DNA of 59,678 nucleotides from Spirochaetota bacterium (GCA_020049045.1 JAIFLN010000017.1:1-59678); one strand, 5' to 3'; shown: positions 51,012 through 59,563, numbered from the stretch's first letter. Notes: a model not told the origin generated them from the sequence alone. Program-made: numbers and translations.

Positions 51012-52073
51012 CTAGGCGGAGAAGTGCTCTCCTCGCCATTCCCTGACGGCCTCGGTCATGGCGATAAACAGCTCTGGTTTTGTGTAGGACGAGACTTGAT
51101 TTCCAGTGCCAATCGCAATTCCCCCGTTGCCGCGAGCAACCCTCTGCAGCAGATCGTGAACGTAGTGCTTGACCTCTGCGACAGTGCCGTTGGTCAGCAG
51201 GTTCATTTCCACTCCGCCAAAGTTGCCGATTTTATCGCCGTAACGGGTAACCCAGATATCGAAGGGGTCGATGGCATCTTCATTGGAGTGCTTGGCGTTG
51301 ATCCCTAGGGCAATCAGGTCGTCCATAACGTCGTAAATCCTGCCGCAAGAATGCAAAAGAAACGGTTTGTCCAAGGCGTGCACCTGGTCGATCACCCTTC
51401 GGTAATGCGGCAGGATGTGGGTGCGGATGTCTTGGGGGTTCAGCAGGGTAGAGGAGCGAAAGCCCAGGTCGTCGCCAAAACGGCATACGGCAAAGCAGTC
51501 GGAATAGTTTTCGAGAACCCATTGCCACAGCGAAGCATACAGGTCGCCGACCTTGATCCAAAGTTGTTCCCAGACTTGGGGCTCGTCCACCTGCAGCAGA
51601 GCAAGTTCCTGGTAAGGTACGAAATCCTGCAAGGTCTCGAACACACCGTAGCCAATGCCTCCAACGGCTTTCATTCCGGGTGGCAGCCCCCTGCGGAGGG
51701 CTTCGAAGTCCTCGCGGTAAAGGGCGATGTACTCGTCCCTTTTTTTGTCCCACGGGTAGTTTTGAAGCTCCTGCGGCGAGGTGATCAGTGATGTTCCGTG
51801 CCCCAGAACTCCCTGGCCGCCCTGGATGATGCCGACGGTACCCCGCTCAAAAGGAATGCAGTCATACCCATGGCGTATGGCAAACCGGCCAATTCTTCGA
51901 ATCGCTTCGGTTTTGTCTGCCAGGTTGCCCTGTTGAAGCGGTTGAACTTCCTCGCCAAGAATGGTCTCAACGACAGTCACGTCAAAGCCATGCTCGTACA
52001 GGGGGAGTCGTATGGCCTCCTGGTTCCAGGCCGCCTGGAGGATGTGCTCGTAGTCGGGTTCAAAAGTTGGCAT
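51012..52073 (-). CDS. UroD-superfamily protein lacking the third zinc ligand
   Basis: A 353-residue uroporphyrinogen-decarboxylase-fold protein. It keeps the H-x-C-G motif (FLLHSCGRIYDVMDDLI), but where MtaA-type proteins have the second cysteine it reads GIAIGTGNQVSSYTKPE, so the zinc site may differ. Many such proteins occur beside AraC regulators and sugar transporters, with unknown function. AAAGGAG precedes the ATG. A divergent AraC gene lies 106 bases away and is the probable regulator. Confidence 0.8.
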   Translation of the reverse strand: MPTFEPDYEHILQAAWNQEAIRLPLYEHGFDVTVVETILGEEVQPLQQGNLADKTEAIRRIGRFAIRHGYDCIPFERGTVGIIQGGQGVLGHGTSLITSPQELQNYPWDKKRDEYIALYREDFEALRRGLPPGMKAVGGIGYGVFETLQDFVPYQELALLQVDEPQVWEQLWIKVGDLYASLWQWVLENYSDCFAVCRFGDDLGFRSSTLLNPQDIRTHILPHYRRVIDQVHALDKPFLLHSCGRIYDVMDDLIALGINAKHSNEDAIDPFDIWVTRYGDKIGNFGGVEMNLLTNGTVAEVKHYVHDLLQRVARGNGGIAIGTGNQVSSYTKPELFIAMTEAVREWRGEHFSA

Positions 52074-52089
52074 CAGTGCACTCCTTTTA

Positions 52090-52165
52090 CCAACAGAATA
52101 TTGAACTTTCTATGAGTTGGTCGTTGTAAAAAGGCCGAATACTGTTGGCGGATTGACCTTTTTAC
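52090..52165. promoter_or_regulatory. Interleaved inverted repeats between the UroD-like and AraC genes
   Basis: CCAACAG (52090-52096) pairs with CTGTTGG (52142-52148), and GTAAAAAGG (52126-52134) pairs with CCTTTTTAC (52157-52165). The arms alternate along the 106-base divergent region. They are candidate AraC-type sites controlling both directions. The AraC gene also has a weak TTGGCG-N17-TAATCT followed by 6 bases and its ATG. Confidence 0.45.
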
Positions 52166-52179
52166 TCTAATCTTTGGCT

Positions 52180-53046
52180 ATGCAGAACAGCCTTCCCCTG
52201 AAAGAGGATGAATCACGTTACACGGAGCAATGGCCCGTCGACTGCTTCGGGAAGAGCCTTGCCCGGCCTCATCGGGTATCCCTCCATTATCACCGGACCC
52301 TCGAGATCAACGTGTTTCAAAACTGTCGGGGAACTGTCCGGGTCGGAGCTCGGGAAGTAGACCTCGCGGGCCTGCGGGTTTTGGTCATACCGCCGCTTTT
52401 GCCTCACTCCTACGATATTCCCGGCATGGCGCAAACAATGCCGCGTGAGGTTCTCGTTCTGCACCTCTCTCTCGAAAACCTCGACCGGATGGTTCAGCTC
52501 GAAAAGGTTCTTGGTTGGAAGCCCTCAATCCTCACCCTGCCCGTCGTCCATCCTGCCTATGACCGCTTGGCGGAAGTCGTTCCGGGCTTTCTCAGCCTCA
52601 AGAAAAGCGACCGGCTTTCCCTGTTAGGGCAGGTTTTGGCTGTGTTTCAAGTGCTGGACGGCGCCAGAGGGACCCCCTCCGCTGCGACTCAACCGCCTCG
52701 GAGGGACTCTGCCCGCAGGAACAGTTCCCTGCTGGAGATCATTGCCTTCTCCGAAAAGTTTTATGCAAAAGACCTCGACCTTGCGGCGGTGGCCGACCAT
52801 CTGGGCTGGTCGCGGTCCTACTTCTGCCGGTTCTTCAAGCGGTGCACGGGCGAAAATTACCGGAACTACCTCCAACGGTTGAGGATCGACCGGGCTAAGA
52901 TCGAACTTGCCAAGGGTTCGTCGGTGACCGAAACCTGTTTTCGTTGCGGTTTTAGCAATCTTTCGCATTTTATCCAGGTCTTCCGTGCGTACGAAGGCAT
53001 GACCCCGGGGCAATTTCTAAGCCCGTCTTGCCTGTCGAACTGCTAG
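52180..53046 (+). CDS. AraC-family transcriptional regulator
   Basis: A 288-residue regulator with an N-terminal cupin-like sensing domain (RPHRVSLHYHRTLEINVFQNCRGTVRVG, VLVIPPLLPHSYDIPG) and a C-terminal AraC helix-turn-helix pair (LAAVADHLGWSRSYFCRFFKRCTGENY and ETCFRCGFSNLSHFIQVFRAYEGMTPGQF). It is divergent from the UroD-like gene, its likely target. No Shine-Dalgarno sequence precedes the ATG at 52180. The following gene starts 21 bases later. Confidence 0.92.
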   Translation: MQNSLPLKEDESRYTEQWPVDCFGKSLARPHRVSLHYHRTLEINVFQNCRGTVRVGAREVDLAGLRVLVIPPLLPHSYDIPGMAQTMPREVLVLHLSLENLDRMVQLEKVLGWKPSILTLPVVHPAYDRLAEVVPGFLSLKKSDRLSLLGQVLAVFQVLDGARGTPSAATQPPRRDSARRNSSLLEIIAFSEKFYAKDLDLAAVADHLGWSRSYFCRFFKRCTGENYRNYLQRLRIDRAKIELAKGSSVTETCFRCGFSNLSHFIQVFRAYEGMTPGQFLSPSCLSNC

Positions 53047-53067
53047 AAAATAGCGTATTCTTACTCA

Positions 53068-54570
53068 ATGACTTTCCACGGGGCTTTCTCGCCGGTTTAT
53101 TCGCGGGTTCTCGTTCCCACCGCCGTTGTGGGAGGATTTCTGGTTTTTCTGGTACCAGCCAACAGCGGTACCGTCGTGGTTGCGGGCGTGCTGGCCCTCG
53201 TTTCGGTCTTGGCCGGCGCGCACCTGCTGTCAAAAGAATCGGGTTTGCCGCCGTGGGCGTTTCTCGGCAGGGCGGCAAACCTGGTCACGCTGTCGCGCCT
53301 GGTGCTGCTGACGGCCAGCTTTGCGCTGGGTTTGGCGGGTCCGCAGCCATTGGGACTGTGGATGGCGGGCCTTCTGGGCGTCGTTGCCTGGCTGACCGAT
53401 CTGGTCGATGGAAAACTGGCCCGCCGCAGTGATGCCGCTGGATCGCCACCCCGGCTGCTGGGTGGATGGCTTGATGCGGAGACCGACAGCGCGGGCTTTT
53501 TGCTGGCTTCGTGGACCCTGGCGTCCTTTCCGGGGGTGCCCGGCTGGGTAATCCTCATCGGTCTGTACCGCTACGGTTTTGGGGTGCTCTTTCGCCTGAT
53601 CCCTTGGAATTTCCGCTTTCCACCCTGGTTTCAACAGGGTTCGAGAATTGTGGCTGCGGCTTCGCAGGTGGTGCTGGGGTTCTCGTGGCTGGTTGTGCTG
53701 GGGCTAGTCCCTTTGCCAGTGACAGCCCTCGTGCCTGCGCTCGGCACTACGGTGCTCTTGTTAGCCGCTTCGTTCCTCATCGAAACCGTGCTGAGGTTCC
53801 TTGACTTTCGTCGGGCCACAGGGCCTCAGGCCTGGCCTGGCCTGCTGCGGTCGTTGGTGCTGTACCACCATCAGCCCTTTCGGCAGACACGGTTGCGCCG
53901 CTTTTACCGGAGCCTGCTCAGCCCCGGGGATCTGGCCTTTGATGTAGGAGCCCACGTCGGCAACCGCGTGAGGGCATGGTGCGCTCTCGGCTGCCGGGTG
54001 GTTGCGTTTGAACCTCAAAGTTCTTGCCGGGTACTTTTGGACAGGTGGTTCGGCGAGGATCCGCAAGTGACCGTCGTCGGAGAGGGGCTGGGAAGCTCAG
54101 AGGGCCGTCTGCTGTTGCGCCGGCCGGCTGGCAACCCGACGCTGGCTTCGTTTTCAGGAACCTGGATTGCCGATCTTGCCGCCGTACCGGGTTTCCAGTC
54201 TACCCGCTGGAGCCAGCAGGAATGGGCCCCGGTGACCACCCTCGACGCTGCCTTTGTCCGTTTTGGAATTCCGGCCTTTATCAAAATTGATGTGGAAGGC
54301 TTTGAGGCAGAGGTTCTGGCGGGTCTCTCGGTACCGGTGCGAGCCCTCAGTGTTGAATTTGTGCCCGGTGCACTTGGCCCGGCACTGGCCTGCCTCGATA
54401 AGCTCGAAGCTCTGGGGCCTTATCAATTCAATGTGTCGTTGGGAGAGTCAATGCATTTGCTTTGGCCTTTGTGGCTCGACGGCCCCGCGTTGCGCGCCTA
54501 CCTGGAATCGCTGGCCGGTGGCGACCGTGGGGGAGATCTTTATGCCCGGCTTCGGACGTCGCAGAAATGA
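53068..54570 (+). CDS. Fusion: CDP-alcohol phosphatidyltransferase plus FkbM-type methyltransferase
   Basis: This 500-residue membrane protein has an N-terminal half with about six helices and the full CDP-alcohol phosphotransferase signature: D111-x2-D-G-x2-A-R, then G-x3-D-x3-D in GGWLDAETDS. The C-terminal half from about residue 290 is an FkbM-like SAM methyltransferase (FDVGAHVGN, VVAFEPQ, IKIDVEGFEAEVL). Each motif set is intact in one frame. The first domain should move a phospho-alcohol to or from a CDP-linked lipid; the second could O-methylate the head group. The ATG has no ribosome site; TATTCT lies 6 bases before it. It overlaps the next gene by 4 bases. Confidence 0.85.
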   Translation: MTFHGAFSPVYSRVLVPTAVVGGFLVFLVPANSGTVVVAGVLALVSVLAGAHLLSKESGLPPWAFLGRAANLVTLSRLVLLTASFALGLAGPQPLGLWMAGLLGVVAWLTDLVDGKLARRSDAAGSPPRLLGGWLDAETDSAGFLLASWTLASFPGVPGWVILIGLYRYGFGVLFRLIPWNFRFPPWFQQGSRIVAAASQVVLGFSWLVVLGLVPLPVTALVPALGTTVLLLAASFLIETVLRFLDFRRATGPQAWPGLLRSLVLYHHQPFRQTRLRRFYRSLLSPGDLAFDVGAHVGNRVRAWCALGCRVVAFEPQSSCRVLLDRWFGEDPQVTVVGEGLGSSEGRLLLRRPAGNPTLASFSGTWIADLAAVPGFQSTRWSQQEWAPVTTLDAAFVRFGIPAFIKIDVEGFEAEVLAGLSVPVRALSVEFVPGALGPALACLDKLEALGPYQFNVSLGESMHLLWPLWLDGPALRAYLESLAGGDRGGDLYARLRTSQK

Positions 54571-56111
54571 ACCGATGGGCCCTCGCTGTTGCTGCGTGGC
54601 TGGCTGTCGTGCTGGCAACCGGGGCCTTCCGGCTGGTTTCGTGGGTGCCCGGCTCGATGTCTGCGGCCTTTGTTCTCTTGCCTGTTCCCGAGGTTTTGCT
54701 GTTGCTGGCATTTCGTTTGGCTGCCTTGAGGCCGCATCGTCTGCCGGTGCGGGTGCTGGTGTGGCTTACTGCCGGGGTGCTTGTTGTGGGGAACCTCGGC
54801 GAGCTGTTTTACCGGTTTTTCTACCGTGATCATTTTGACCCTGCGACCGACTTGTTTTTACTGCCTGGTCTTCTGGACATGCTGCTGCAGACGGGGTTCT
54901 TCCGTTCGGGGCCAGGCCTCGCGGTAGTCGCCCTATTGGTAGCCGGTATCGTTTTGGCTGCGGGCTGGCTGGTCGAGAAGGGATTGGATGCCATTGGCGG
55001 GATATTCCCCACAACGCCTCGGCGGCGAACGGTGGTGGTGGTCATCCTGCTGGTGGCGGCAGTGTGCCAGTATGCCTGGGCGCTGACCTCCACGGTGCCT
55101 CCCGCAAACCCGCCGCCTGCCGCCGAAGCTGCCCCCAATGTGCCTGCAGAGCTGGTCCCTGTGGCCGGTAGTGTCTACCTGCTGGTGGTCGAGTCGTACG
55201 GGCACACGTTGTTCACACGCTCCGACTACAGGCAAGCCATGGTCCCTGTTTACGAACGCTTTCAGAAAACGGTAGAGGCTGGCGGGTGGTCGGCCCGCAG
55301 CGGTTTTTTACGTTCGCCGACCTTTGGCGGGCGTTCCTGGTTGGCCGATGCTACTTTGCTGACAGGTCAGCGCATCCGCAATCAGGAGCAGTACGATCAG
55401 GTAGTGAAGGCTGCGCAGCCCAACCTCACCCAGGAGTTTGGCCGACGGGGTGCCTTTAGACTCCTGGCCGCGCCGGGTACCCTGCAGGCCGACCAAGCGT
55501 GGAAGCGGACCTTCGCGTTTGACCGGTACCTGTTCGACGGCGGGCTGGGGTACCGAGGGCCGGCTATCGGCGGCCTGGGCCGGGTTTCCGATCAGTTTTT
55601 GCTGTACAGGGTAGGGGAAGAGGCCCGAGCAGCCGGCAAACCCGTGTTTGCCCAGGTGCTCCTGGTGAGCAGCCATACACCCTTCGAACGGCTTCCGGTG
55701 TATTTGGAACGCTGGGAAGACCTGGGAGATGGTTCGGTGTACCGACAGGATGGCGGAATTCTGACCCTGGGCGGCGGCGGAGAAGGCTATCTGGCGTCGA
55801 TCGAATACGTGTTCCGGTGTCTCGAGGGCTTTTTGGAGCGCTACCCTGGTCCTGACGATCTGGTCGTCATTGTGGGTGATCATCAGCCGCTGATTCCGGT
55901 GAGTGAACAGGACTCGACGTTTTCCGTGCCGGTGCACGTGTTAGCCCGCAACCCGGCGCGGCTGGAAGCCATGGCTGCCTGGGGGCTGGATGCCGGTTTG
56001 ATTCCCCGCGACCGCCCCCTCCCTCACCCCGGCCTGGAAGTCTTGCCGGCAATTGTCCTTTCGGCCTTACCCCCGAGTGAAGGTCAGCAGGCGGTAGGTC
56101 AGAGCCCCTGA
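54567..56111 (+). CDS. LtaS/EptA-like membrane phosphotransferase (alkaline-phosphatase superfamily)
   Basis: A 514-residue protein with five N-terminal transmembrane helices (to about 175) and an extracytoplasmic sulfatase-fold domain. Candidate metal and nucleophile sites are the glutamate in VYLLVVESYG (about 207), the threonine in SPTFGGRSW (about 251) and the aspartate-histidine pair in VIVGDHQP (about 436), as in lipoteichoic-acid synthases and phosphoethanolamine transferases. It would transfer a phospho-alcohol from a lipid to a surface glycan or lipid. Coupling (ATGA) to the CDP-alcohol transferase fusion suggests that the fusion makes the donor. Confidence 0.82.
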   Translation: MNRWALAVAAWLAVVLATGAFRLVSWVPGSMSAAFVLLPVPEVLLLLAFRLAALRPHRLPVRVLVWLTAGVLVVGNLGELFYRFFYRDHFDPATDLFLLPGLLDMLLQTGFFRSGPGLAVVALLVAGIVLAAGWLVEKGLDAIGGIFPTTPRRRTVVVVILLVAAVCQYAWALTSTVPPANPPPAAEAAPNVPAELVPVAGSVYLLVVESYGHTLFTRSDYRQAMVPVYERFQKTVEAGGWSARSGFLRSPTFGGRSWLADATLLTGQRIRNQEQYDQVVKAAQPNLTQEFGRRGAFRLLAAPGTLQADQAWKRTFAFDRYLFDGGLGYRGPAIGGLGRVSDQFLLYRVGEEARAAGKPVFAQVLLVSSHTPFERLPVYLERWEDLGDGSVYRQDGGILTLGGGGEGYLASIEYVFRCLEGFLERYPGPDDLVVIVGDHQPLIPVSEQDSTFSVPVHVLARNPARLEAMAAWGLDAGLIPRDRPLPHPGLEVLPAIVLSALPPSEGQQAVGQSP

Positions 56112-56885
56112 GCGAAGCAGAGCGTTGAGCGCATTTCCACCGACGAGGTTCTGGGCTCCCGGGCTGCGCCGGGAGAACCATCGGGCCACCGGAGAAGCCA
56201 AGCGCACCAGCAAGTCCTGCGGCCGTTTGAGCCTCAACCAGGGGGTCAGGTTGGTGTTGTCGGTCAGGACCAGCCCCCGCTGAGCCGCCTCTTCGACCAA
56301 AATCTGCCACCGTCGAAGCCCCCCGGCATGCCAGCACCGGCGGAAATCCTCAAGGTGGCGTGAAGTCAGCTCTGCCTCGAGAAAGTCGTCGCACACCACC
56401 AGCCTGCCTCCCGGGACCAGTCTCGCCGCGACATGGTCCAGAACGGCCCCGAGCCCGGGCACGTGCAGCAGGGACTCGACGGCCACCACAACGTCGCAGG
56501 GTTGCTTCTCTTCCCAGGGAACCGTGAAATCTGCCTGTACCAAGTGGACTCGGTCGGCCAACCCTTTGGCTGAAAGCAAGCTGTTGCCGATAGCGACCTG
56601 GTCGCCGCTGATGGTCATTCCTGTTCCCCTCAACCCGGGCAAGCGCTCGGCGAGATGGACGAGGGTGCCCCCAACACCGCAGCCCAAGTCCACCAGCCGA
56701 GGGGAGGGTGGGCACAGAGCCCCGATGCGCTGGTTGATCCATCGGGCCGCCTCGTCCTCACTGGTTACGCCGGGTGCCCACACTCCCCGGTGAATGGCCA
56801 AGGCCGAGCCGCTTCTACCGAACTTCAAAAAAGACCGGGTGTTGCGGTCGTAGTAGGCGGCAACGGTAACGGGTGTGGTATTCAT
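56067..56885 (-). CDS. SAM-dependent methyltransferase
   Basis: A 272-residue class I methyltransferase with motif I LVDLGCGVGGTLVHLAERLPGL, GMTISGDQVAIGNSLL, motif III-like DVVVAVESLLHVPGL and PGGRLVVCDDFL. The phrase after motif I and the overall length resemble sterol, tocopherol and cyclopropane-type enzymes that act on lipids; the substrate is unknown. Its 3' end overlaps the convergent phosphotransferase gene by 45 bases. TATGAT lies 9 bases before the ATG and the leader lacks a ribosome site. Confidence 0.85.
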   Translation of the reverse strand: MNTTPVTVAAYYDRNTRSFLKFGRSGSALAIHRGVWAPGVTSEDEAARWINQRIGALCPPSPRLVDLGCGVGGTLVHLAERLPGLRGTGMTISGDQVAIGNSLLSAKGLADRVHLVQADFTVPWEEKQPCDVVVAVESLLHVPGLGAVLDHVAARLVPGGRLVVCDDFLEAELTSRHLEDFRRCWHAGGLRRWQILVEEAAQRGLVLTDNTNLTPWLRLKRPQDLLVRLASPVARWFSRRSPGAQNLVGGNALNALLRSGALTYRLLTFTRG

Positions 56886-56959
56886 GGTTTCACCATCATA
56901 CGGCCAATTGGCTCCCTCTGGTAGTCTCCCGCTTCATTCGTTACTGTGGTGGGACGACC

Positions 56960-57988
56960 ATGAAGTTGTTGTCGCTGTCCGCCATCGCAACTTGCCTCCT
57001 TACCGTGTTCGGTTGTGCCAGCTTCCAGACGAACCTCGACCTGTCGGGCCTGCGCGACATCAACAAGCAATTGCTGGCTGACGACGGGGTGGGTACTCCC
57101 GAGGATTTGACCGGATTCCTAGAAGGCTTCGACCCCTTCGGTGTACCGGTCGTCGAACCGGCGGAGATTCACGAAGGTCCCCTTACGCGCTGGAACTTGA
57201 AAGAGGGCGCTTACCCGCAGTTGAAGCAGGCGCGTCTCAGCTTTCCTTCTCCGCTGGGAGATGAGGCGGTTTTCTACCTCTACTACGAGGGCAGCCTGGA
57301 GGGAAAGAAGGTCATCCTCTGGGTTCCCGGCTATGGAGTCTCGGATCTGGCCTTTGTTTTTCTCCCGAATTTCTTCCGGACAGAACTCGCCCAAGGGTAC
57401 GCAATTCTGTTTTACACCCTTCCTTTCCATCTCGAGAGGACAGTCCCGGGAAAGAGCCCGGGTGACGGACTGCTGACCTTGAACACGGTGAAGACTCTCA
57501 GAACCTTCTCCGGCGTCATCGCTGAGTTGCGTACGGGAGTCGAGTATCTCCGCTCCCAAGGGGTCACTTCTTTCTCCGGTTGGGGCGGCTCGGTTGGGGC
57601 CGCTTTGCTGTGGACCCTGTCGACCCGTGAGTCCTTGGAGCAGATGACCTTGATGATACCGGTGGTTGACTGGACGACACTTCTGTTCCATGCAGAGCTC
57701 GCCCCGACCCTGGGCTTGCTCCAAGACCGGGGCTTTTCCCGGGAGCTTTTAGCACGAGCCTATGCGCCTTTCTCTCCCCAAAACACGCACAGCCTCACCG
57801 ACCCAGGCCGTATCCAGGTCCTTTACGCGCGCCGGGACCAACTCACCCCCGAGGCGAGTACCCTCGCCTTCCTCGAGAGTCATGGCATTCTGCATTTTCG
57901 GGGGTACAACGAGAGCCACGGTACCATCCTGCTCAACTCGACTCTGTACCAGGACTATGCAGCTTTCCTGGCGGTCATTCCACAGTGA
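56960..57988 (+). CDS. Alpha/beta-hydrolase lipoprotein
   Basis: A 342-residue protein with a lipoprotein signal peptide (KLLSLSAIATCLLTVFGC, cysteine about residue 19). The hydrolase core shows VILWVPGYGVSD (oxyanion strand), the nucleophile elbow GWGGSVGAAL (serine), MIPVVDWTTL and a late histidine in NESHGTILL. It is probably a membrane-anchored esterase or lipase of unknown substrate. I chose the ATG at 56960; upstream frame sequence belongs to the divergent region. Its end overlaps the ArsR gene by 14 bases. Confidence 0.8.
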   Translation: MKLLSLSAIATCLLTVFGCASFQTNLDLSGLRDINKQLLADDGVGTPEDLTGFLEGFDPFGVPVVEPAEIHEGPLTRWNLKEGAYPQLKQARLSFPSPLGDEAVFYLYYEGSLEGKKVILWVPGYGVSDLAFVFLPNFFRTELAQGYAILFYTLPFHLERTVPGKSPGDGLLTLNTVKTLRTFSGVIAELRTGVEYLRSQGVTSFSGWGGSVGAALLWTLSTRESLEQMTLMIPVVDWTTLLFHAELAPTLGLLQDRGFSRELLARAYAPFSPQNTHSLTDPGRIQVLYARRDQLTPEASTLAFLESHGILHFRGYNESHGTILLNSTLYQDYAAFLAVIPQ

Positions 57989-58307
57989 CGCGTTCGCCCT
58001 GAAGCCGTTTGAGCCGCTGTTGCACCACGGCCTGGTGGCCGCACCGGGCCATCTCGACCACACAGGGAGCCGCCAGAGTGTAGATAACTTGGGTTCCCTT
58101 TTTCTCCACTTCCAACAGGCCGACGTCGTAGAGTTGTGAGAGGTGCTTTGAGGCGATGGACTTGTTGAGACCCAGGTCAGCGGCCAGCTCACAGACACAC
58201 CAAGGCTCGGCCTGCAGTCGTTCCAGCATGGCCAGCCGCATGGGGTGGCCGATGGCCTTGAACACCTCGGCGCTGAGTTCCAACCTGGCTTTGTCTTTGT
58301 CGTCCAT
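57975..58307 (-). CDS. ArsR-family transcriptional regulator
   Basis: A 110-residue winged-helix repressor: FKAIGHPMRLAMLERLQAEPWCVCELAADLGLNKSIASKHLSQLYDVGLLEVEKKG. The CVCEL motif in helix 3 supplies the thiols used by ArsR/SmtB proteins to sense metals or metalloids. The ATG at 58307 starts this conserved region. It is divergent from the redox-protein/permease operon, whose promoter (58318-58346) it should repress. Confidence 0.92.
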   Translation of the reverse strand: MDDKDKARLELSAEVFKAIGHPMRLAMLERLQAEPWCVCELAADLGLNKSIASKHLSQLYDVGLLEVEKKGTQVIYTLAAPCVVEMARCGHQAVVQQRLKRLQGERVTVE

Positions 58308-58317
58308 GGTTTCATGG

Positions 58318-58346
58318 TTGCAATAAATGGAAACATTGTCAATAAT
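58318..58346 (+). promoter_or_regulatory. Promoter of the redox protein - permease operon
   Basis: TTGCAA (58318-58323), 17-base spacer, AATAAT (58341-58346), then AGAGGAGA and the ATG at 58366. The spacer and -10 include repeated CATT/AATG elements (around 58334-58347) that could be the ArsR operator. Confidence 0.6.
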
Positions 58347-58365
58347 GGGAACAGAGGAGATCCTC

Positions 58366-58605
58366 ATGACTATTCAGATTCTGGGAAGCGGTTGTGCCAA
58401 GTGCAACCAACTCGAAAAAGAAACAAAGGCTGCCGTTGCCGAACTGGGGTTGCCCATTGCCATCGAGAAGATCACCGACTTCAACCGTATCGGTGACATG
58501 GGCGTCATGGTCACCCCAGCCATCGCCATCGACAACGTGGTCAAGTTCGCCGGCAAGGTGCTGACCAAAGACCGCATCAAGCAGCTCATTCAGGAAGGCA
58601 AATAA
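58366..58605 (+). CDS. Small thioredoxin-like redox protein
   Basis: A 79-residue glutaredoxin/thioredoxin-fold protein with the active site GCAKC near the N-terminus and the cis-proline region VMVTPAIAID. This matches the small redox-active disulfide protein family (MTH895/TM0996-like) that often sits beside DUF318 permeases and ArsR genes. GAGGAG precedes the ATG. It probably supplies reducing equivalents or a metal handoff to the permease encoded 6 bases downstream. Confidence 0.9.
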   Translation: MTIQILGSGCAKCNQLEKETKAAVAELGLPIAIEKITDFNRIGDMGVMVTPAIAIDNVVKFAGKVLTKDRIKQLIQEGK

Positions 58606-58611
58606 GCCGCC

Positions 58612-59559
58612 ATGTGGGAAAACGCCGTTGACTGGCTGGTCTACACCGCTTGGAACATGCCTCACGACCAGCTGGCCGGGGCTCTGAACTTTTTCCTTTA
58701 CGACACGGGTAAAATCCTTACCTTGCTGGTGACGATTGTTTTCGCCATTTCACTGCTGCGAACCTTTTTCTCCGTGGCAACGACCAAACGCATCATTGCC
58801 AAGCTGCCGCCGGTGGTGGGGAATATTCTGGCCGCCCTGTTGGGAATTGTCACACCCTTTTGCTCCTGTTCGGCCGTCCCGCTGTTCATCGGCTTTGTGC
58901 GTGGCGGAATTCCTCTGGGGGTGACCTTTTCGTTCTTGATCGCCTCGCCCATGATCAACGAAGTAGCCTTGGTGCTGCTGGCAGGTCTGTTCGGCTGGAA
59001 AATCGCCCTCATCTACATTGGAACCGGCTTGTTGATCGCCATCGTTGCCGGCCTTGTCATCGGCTGGCTCAAGTTGGAGTCCAGCGTGGAGGGGTTTGTG
59101 TTCGGCAAGGACGCAGAAGCCCTCGTCGAAGAGAAGCCCACCTGGAAAGAGCGGTTCTCAGGCGCCTGGAATGACACGACGGAGATTCTGTACAAGGTTT
59201 GGATTTACGTCCTTGTCGCGATCGCCATCGGTGCTTTCATCCACGGCTACGTTCCCGAAGATTTCTTTGTCGAATACCTGGGCAAGGGCCAGTGGTACTC
59301 GGTCCCGTTGGCAACTCTGCTCGGCATTCCGCTGTATTCCAATGCGGCAGGAATCATCCCCATCATCAGCGCCCTGTTTGAAAAGGGCGTTCCGCTGGGG
59401 ACGGCGCTGGCGTTTATGATGGCCGTCACCGCACTTTCGTTCCCCGAGTTCGTCATCTTGCGCCGGGTGCTCAAGCTGCGGCTGCTGGTGGTCTTTGCCA
59501 GCGTGGTCGGGGCAGGCATTATGATCACCGGGTTCCTTTTCAACGCTGTGCAGCTGTAA
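58612..59559 (+). CDS. DUF318/ArsP-type permease
   Basis: A 315-residue membrane protein with eight or more helices and the signature TPFCSCSAVPLFIGFVRGGIPLGVTFSFLIASP, whose C-S-C-S cysteines are diagnostic of this permease family (ArsP exports organoarsenicals in some members). The second half repeats the theme with GIPLYSNAAGIIPIISALFEKGVPLGTALAFMM. The ArsR regulator and the thiol redox protein next to it support a role in metal or metalloid export. Confidence 0.88.
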   Translation: MWENAVDWLVYTAWNMPHDQLAGALNFFLYDTGKILTLLVTIVFAISLLRTFFSVATTKRIIAKLPPVVGNILAALLGIVTPFCSCSAVPLFIGFVRGGIPLGVTFSFLIASPMINEVALVLLAGLFGWKIALIYIGTGLLIAIVAGLVIGWLKLESSVEGFVFGKDAEALVEEKPTWKERFSGAWNDTTEILYKVWIYVLVAIAIGAFIHGYVPEDFFVEYLGKGQWYSVPLATLLGIPLYSNAAGIIPIISALFEKGVPLGTALAFMMAVTALSFPEFVILRRVLKLRLLVVFASVVGAGIMITGFLFNAVQL

Positions 59560-59563
59560 CGAA

